A stretch of DNA of 24,364 nucleotides. Source: an uncultured Finegoldia sp. (GTDB lineage: Bacteria > Bacillota > Clostridia > Tissierellales > Peptoniphilaceae). Below the pieces are notes generated by a model. That model worked only from the letters and a program-made list of their open reading frames with translations, made no database searches and was not told where the DNA came from. Of the stretch, positions 22,986 to 24,364 are shown piece by piece. Numbering within the stretch: the first letter of the stretch is position 1; every line of letters starts with the position of its first letter. Where the stretch lies: positions 1 to 24,364 of the forward strand of contig NZ_CAAFUQ010000044.1 in NCBI RefSeq assembly GCF_900766215.1, read 5' to 3'. The translations under genes were made by a program, and so were the position numbers.

Positions 22986-24364
22986 TATTTTCTTAACTCC
23001 TTTACTATTTGAGTAACATGCTCTTCATCTATTTCACTTAGACAAAATGGACATATTTTTTCTTTGTAGAGATTTTCTTTGTATTCTTGTATCAGCTCAC
23101 CTATTACAATATTACATTTTGATATTACTTTAGTATTCTGTTGATAAATGTTTTCTTTATCGTCTAATGTATCTTTTATTATTTTAAGATTGGCTAATAA
23201 TTCGGAAGTTTTATAAAGATTGAATATTATATTTTGTAAAGTTTTAATTGACTTCAATTTATTTAATTTATCATTTTGTTCTAAAATCATATGATTAACT
23301 TTTTGATAAGAAATGCTAAGTTTATATAGCTGTATATATTTTTCTTTGTTTTTATAAATTCTATTTGTTAATTCTGAAACTTTAGATGTATTAATATTTT
23401 TTAACACCTTAATATTATTACTTATCTCTAGGTTTGTTTTATAATAATTTTCATTTAAATTAGATAACTGATTTAAAATTTGAATATCATTTTGAGTATT
23501 TAATAGGATATTATAAGACTTAGGCACTTGTTTAAATTTTTCTAATATAGTTTCATAGTTGTTATAACTACTATTTACGTAAGTTAATCTATCATATAAT
23601 GGTTTTAAAAACATCAATAAAGTAAGATTTTTATCGAGGATATCAATAATTTCTGATATCAAATCCGTATATCTTAAATTATTCAAATTTACATTATTGG
23701 ATTCAATTTCTTTTATTACTTGCTGATAATACTCATATATTTGATTAAGTATTAAGAAGGATGAAATATTATTTTGTGTATGCTGTAAAGTTTTTAAACA
23801 AATATCTAGTCCTTGGTAGTTATCTAAGTATTTATAACCATTATTAATCCTGCCGTTTAATTCAGTAAGCTTTTTAGATAATGTTTGCAATATATATAGT
23901 TTTTCTGAATTTTTAGATAAATTATTGTATAAAGCTTTTAGATTGTCAATTTTTATTTTTTCTTCATTTAAATAGTCATATTTATTTAGAGATTCTTCTT
24001 TTTCGTTGATAAAACTTTTTTTAAAGTTTAATTCTCCTTTAGTACTTTTTATTTCTCTCAATACATTTCTGGATGCATTATCCAGTATGTCAATATTTAC
24101 CAGTTTTCCAATAGCATTTGCTTTTGTAGAATCTGTTTCTGACAGCAAAAATGAATTTTCTAATTGTGAGGCGATTAAAATATTGTATTTTTCATTCAGG
24201 AGATTAACTTTTTTAAAAAGAAAATCATCTTGAATTTCTGATGGTATTTCTCTACCGAAATTTTCATATTTCTTTATCTCTTCATTATCAGGATTATTTT
24301 TAATGTAGTAATAATTAGTATTACCTTTTCTACCTCTTAAAATAAAATTACCGTTGTTAAATAC
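22985..24364 (-). CDS. Rad50/SbcC-like ATPase, N-terminal half (partial; start outside window)
   Basis: The frame is open from the right window edge with no stop, giving at least 459 residues, so the true start lies beyond 24364. The visible protein begins inside an ATPase N-lobe. The segment ILIASQLENSFLLSETDSTK (about 66-85 from the edge), followed by AIGKLVNIDILDNASRN, resembles the Q-loop region of Rad50/SbcC and gp46-type proteins. A long coiled coil of about 320 residues follows, ending in a CPFC pair (C438, C441) that looks like half of a zinc hook. The protein stops only 18 residues later, where Rad50 would turn into its return coil. Walker A should lie upstream, outside the window. 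An SbcD-like nuclease gene would be the expected neighbour there. Confidence 0.8.
   Translation of the reverse strand, partial: VFNNGNFILRGRKGNTNYYYIKNNPDNEEIKKYENFGREIPSEIQDDFLFKKVNLLNEKYNILIASQLENSFLLSETDSTKANAIGKLVNIDILDNASRNVLREIKSTKGELNFKKSFINEKEESLNKYDYLNEEKIKIDNLKALYNNLSKNSEKLYILQTLSKKLTELNGRINNGYKYLDNYQGLDICLKTLQHTQNNISSFLILNQIYEYYQQVIKEIESNNVNLNNLRYTDLISEIIDILDKNLTLLMFLKPLYDRLTYVNSSYNNYETILEKFKQVPKSYNILLNTQNDIQILNQLSNLNENYYKTNLEISNNIKVLKNINTSKVSELTNRIYKNKEKYIQLYKLSISYQKVNHMILEQNDKLNKLKSIKTLQNIIFNLYKTSELLANLKIIKDTLDDKENIYQQNTKVISKCNIVIGELIQEYKENLYKEKICPFCLSEIDEEHVTQIVKELRK

Noticed and set aside
24146..24148. TTG at 24148 as the start of the Rad50-like N-half
   Set aside because: The frame stays open to the window edge and the upstream residues continue the ATPase N-lobe, so this is an internal codon.

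Overview
The window is AT-rich, densely packed chromosomal DNA from a low-GC Gram-positive anaerobe. Gene order, SD-rich starts and protein families point to Clostridia/Tissierellia. A Peptoniphilaceae-like coccus (Finegoldia/Parvimonas type) is plausible, but that is inference from family resemblance and nothing in the sequence names a species. There are no rRNA or tRNA genes, no CRISPR array and no insertion sequence. Almost everything is core housekeeping; the interest lies in how several standard genes have been altered.

Region 1 (1-5787, + strand) is the widespread Firmicutes cluster phoH(end)-ybeY-dgkA-cdd-era-recO-[glyS position]-yqfL, with genes overlapping or nearly abutting, closed by a hairpin terminator. 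Two members are unusual. The lipid kinase is fused to a PAP2 phosphatase. The glyQ-glyS slot holds only a shortened, divergent GlyRS beta-like protein with no alpha subunit gene beside it.

Region 2 (5786-7995, +) has its own promoter and encodes a membrane PASTA protein with a degenerate kinase domain (apparent pseudokinase), followed at once by an intact PP2C phosphatase.

Region 3 (8011-16094, +) is miaB-mutS-mutL-miaA-ynbB-like. Two enzymes that act in sequence on tRNA A37 flank the mismatch-repair pair. A bidirectional terminator separates this operon from lexA.

Region 4 (16106-17287) is an SOS module: lexA (-) and a YneA-like TM/LysM protein (+) diverge from a region with three SOS-box-like sites, one lying between the -35 and -10 of the yneA promoter.

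Region 5 (17295-22074, - strand) carries a Xer-type tyrosine recombinase with a palindrome at its predicted transcription start, a class I aminotransferase overlapping a PHP phosphoesterase, and RNase Y with its own promoter.

Region 6 (22097-24364, -, running off the right edge) is a Rad50/SbcC-like ATPase that appears to be divided among three coupled genes: a long coiled coil ending just after a CPFC half-hook, a 79-residue coiled coil, and a C-terminal ATPase half. The start of the first gene lies outside the window.

No stretch longer than about 175 bases lacks a gene; the longest gap is the lexA-yneA regulatory region.
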